64,000 nt of DNA, taken from contig NC_056760.1 in the NCBI RefSeq assembly GCF_018687715.1, positions 29,637,001 through 29,701,000 of the forward strand, read 5' to 3'. The notes under the pieces are model-generated. The model ran no database searches and was not told the origin of the DNA. It saw only the letters and a program-made list of their open reading frames with translations. Below, in pieces: positions 63,111 through 64,000 of this stretch (position 1 is the first letter of the stretch; each line of letters begins with the position of its first letter). The position numbers were made by a program, and so were the translations under genes. The stretch is from Carya illinoinensis. Taxonomy: Eukaryota; Streptophyta; Magnoliopsida; Fagales; Juglandaceae.

Positions 63111-64000
63111 TTTTAGTGCAAGAAGCCTTTATCCCTTACTCTTCCAAAAGTTCATCCTATGGAAGTGGTTATTCTCTTAATCAGTGATGACCCTATAGAA
63201 TGAATCTTCCTCTCTTAGAGGATTTCATGACATCTTATCTATTTCTTGATTCCTTATTCCAGTAGAATACAATAAGTAGAAGAAATCTGTAAGGACCCTC
63301 ATGGGTCTCCCTAAGTAATTGAACGTTCCACTGAGCAAAACCACCCAATCCACTAGGAACCCAAATTCACTAGGAAAAAGCCAAGAAATCCTAGAATACA
63401 AACCTGGCCAAGACTCCCCATCCTACTAGGAGTCATAGCACAACTAGGAATCCTACTGCTCTAAGGGAACATAGATAGATACATTTAGCTGCTGCCACCA
63501 CCACCTTTCGGAGGCCTAATCCATGAAGGATTCAATTGCACAGCTGAGACTTCTAAACACTGGGAATCCCAAATCTAGAAGGAACCAAATCATAGAAAAC
63601 ATAGAGACTAATTCAGCTGCTGCCAGGGTTCCCCACCACCTCTAGGAGTCCTAGTCCTACAAGAAAACAAAATTCCAGCAACTTAGAACACCTCCCCAAA
63701 CACCCCTAATATCGACTGCTCCAAGAATTCCAAACCAGCTAGGACACCCAGCACCTTTACAACTCCAAATCCTAGTAACCCTTAAATTACAAAATACAGG
63801 AGACTAAACATAGCCAGCTTTGTCACCACTTCCAGCAACACTATTGACTCCTAATTCCACATCATCGAACCCTAAGCATAATTTCAGATTTCAGCCCCAG
63901 CATAACTCGGTCTGCCTAAATTAAAGCAAGAACAGAGTTTTAACTATCAATTACTGCCTGCCCCCCCTTCTTCCTTTTTTTTTTTTTATTTTTTTTTTAT
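63111..64000. other. Right edge, no gene recognised
   Basis: A short LINE-like scrap near 63230-63290 (CAGTAGAATACAATAAG, compare 61530), then unidentified CT/CA-rich sequence with several CCACTAGGAA-like motifs, and a T-rich end. I looked here for the BTAF1 first exon (about 40 residues preceding VFQYL) and did not find it. Confidence 0.35.

Overview
The window is plant nuclear DNA, probably from a woody eudicot. The LINE proteins and the GATGAGATGAG-rich MITE look like those of Fagales (walnut/hickory-type) genomes, but that placement is inference. It is AT-rich and consists almost entirely of one very long, intron-rich gene plus the transposable elements filling its introns.

The gene is the plant homologue of BTAF1/MOT1 (Arabidopsis RGD3), the Snf2-family ATPase that removes TATA-binding protein from DNA. 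It lies on the minus strand. I could reconstruct 26 consecutive coding exons with matching splice phases, from 60645 (second exon, start of the HEAT-repeat region) to the TAA stop at 7826. They encode about 2016 residues with no stop or frameshift. The first coding exon and promoter lie beyond position 64000. Four introns are about 8-10 kb each (16570-25050, 30551-38646, 42635-52262, 52345-60221), and all are packed with transposon remains.

Transposable elements, left to right: an internally deleted LINE of a DUF4283/zinc-knuckle/RNase H lineage (1-3110) lies downstream of the gene, followed by LTR-like and unannotatable AT-rich DNA (3111-7400). Inside the gene are: MITEs and tandem iMet-PBS (TRIM-like) repeats (9-16 kb); three nested or adjacent LINE copies (17.2-24.6 kb); a SINE-like repeat (27.5 kb); a tandem TRIM-like array (31.4-32.5 kb); a full-length LINE with a 10-bp target-site duplication, an intact ORF1 and a broken ORF2 (32565-38359); LINE scraps (42.7-44.1 kb); an ORF1-only LINE inside an LTR-like element (47.4-49.5 kb); another RT fragment (50.3-51.3 kb); a tRNA-derived SINE with a perfect 13-bp duplication (51501-51676); a LINE 3' end (52.6-53.6 kb); a hAT-terminus-like palindrome (53.5 kb); a LINE with an internal tandem duplication (54.3-57.5 kb); a deleted hAT transposase gene carrying a MITE (58.7-59.9 kb); and a 5'-truncated LINE (60.87-63.1 kb). 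Eight copies of one TAA-duplicating MITE sit in BTAF1 introns.

I see no prokaryote-type system, no CRISPR and no second host gene. The more unusual signals are: strongly same-strand LINE insertion in a gene that still reads through; a LINE ORF1 with two repeats resembling the PUR-alpha fold; an ATGA stop-start overlap between ORF1 and ORF2; and a T/G homopolymer expansion recurring at the same ORF2 position in five LINE copies.
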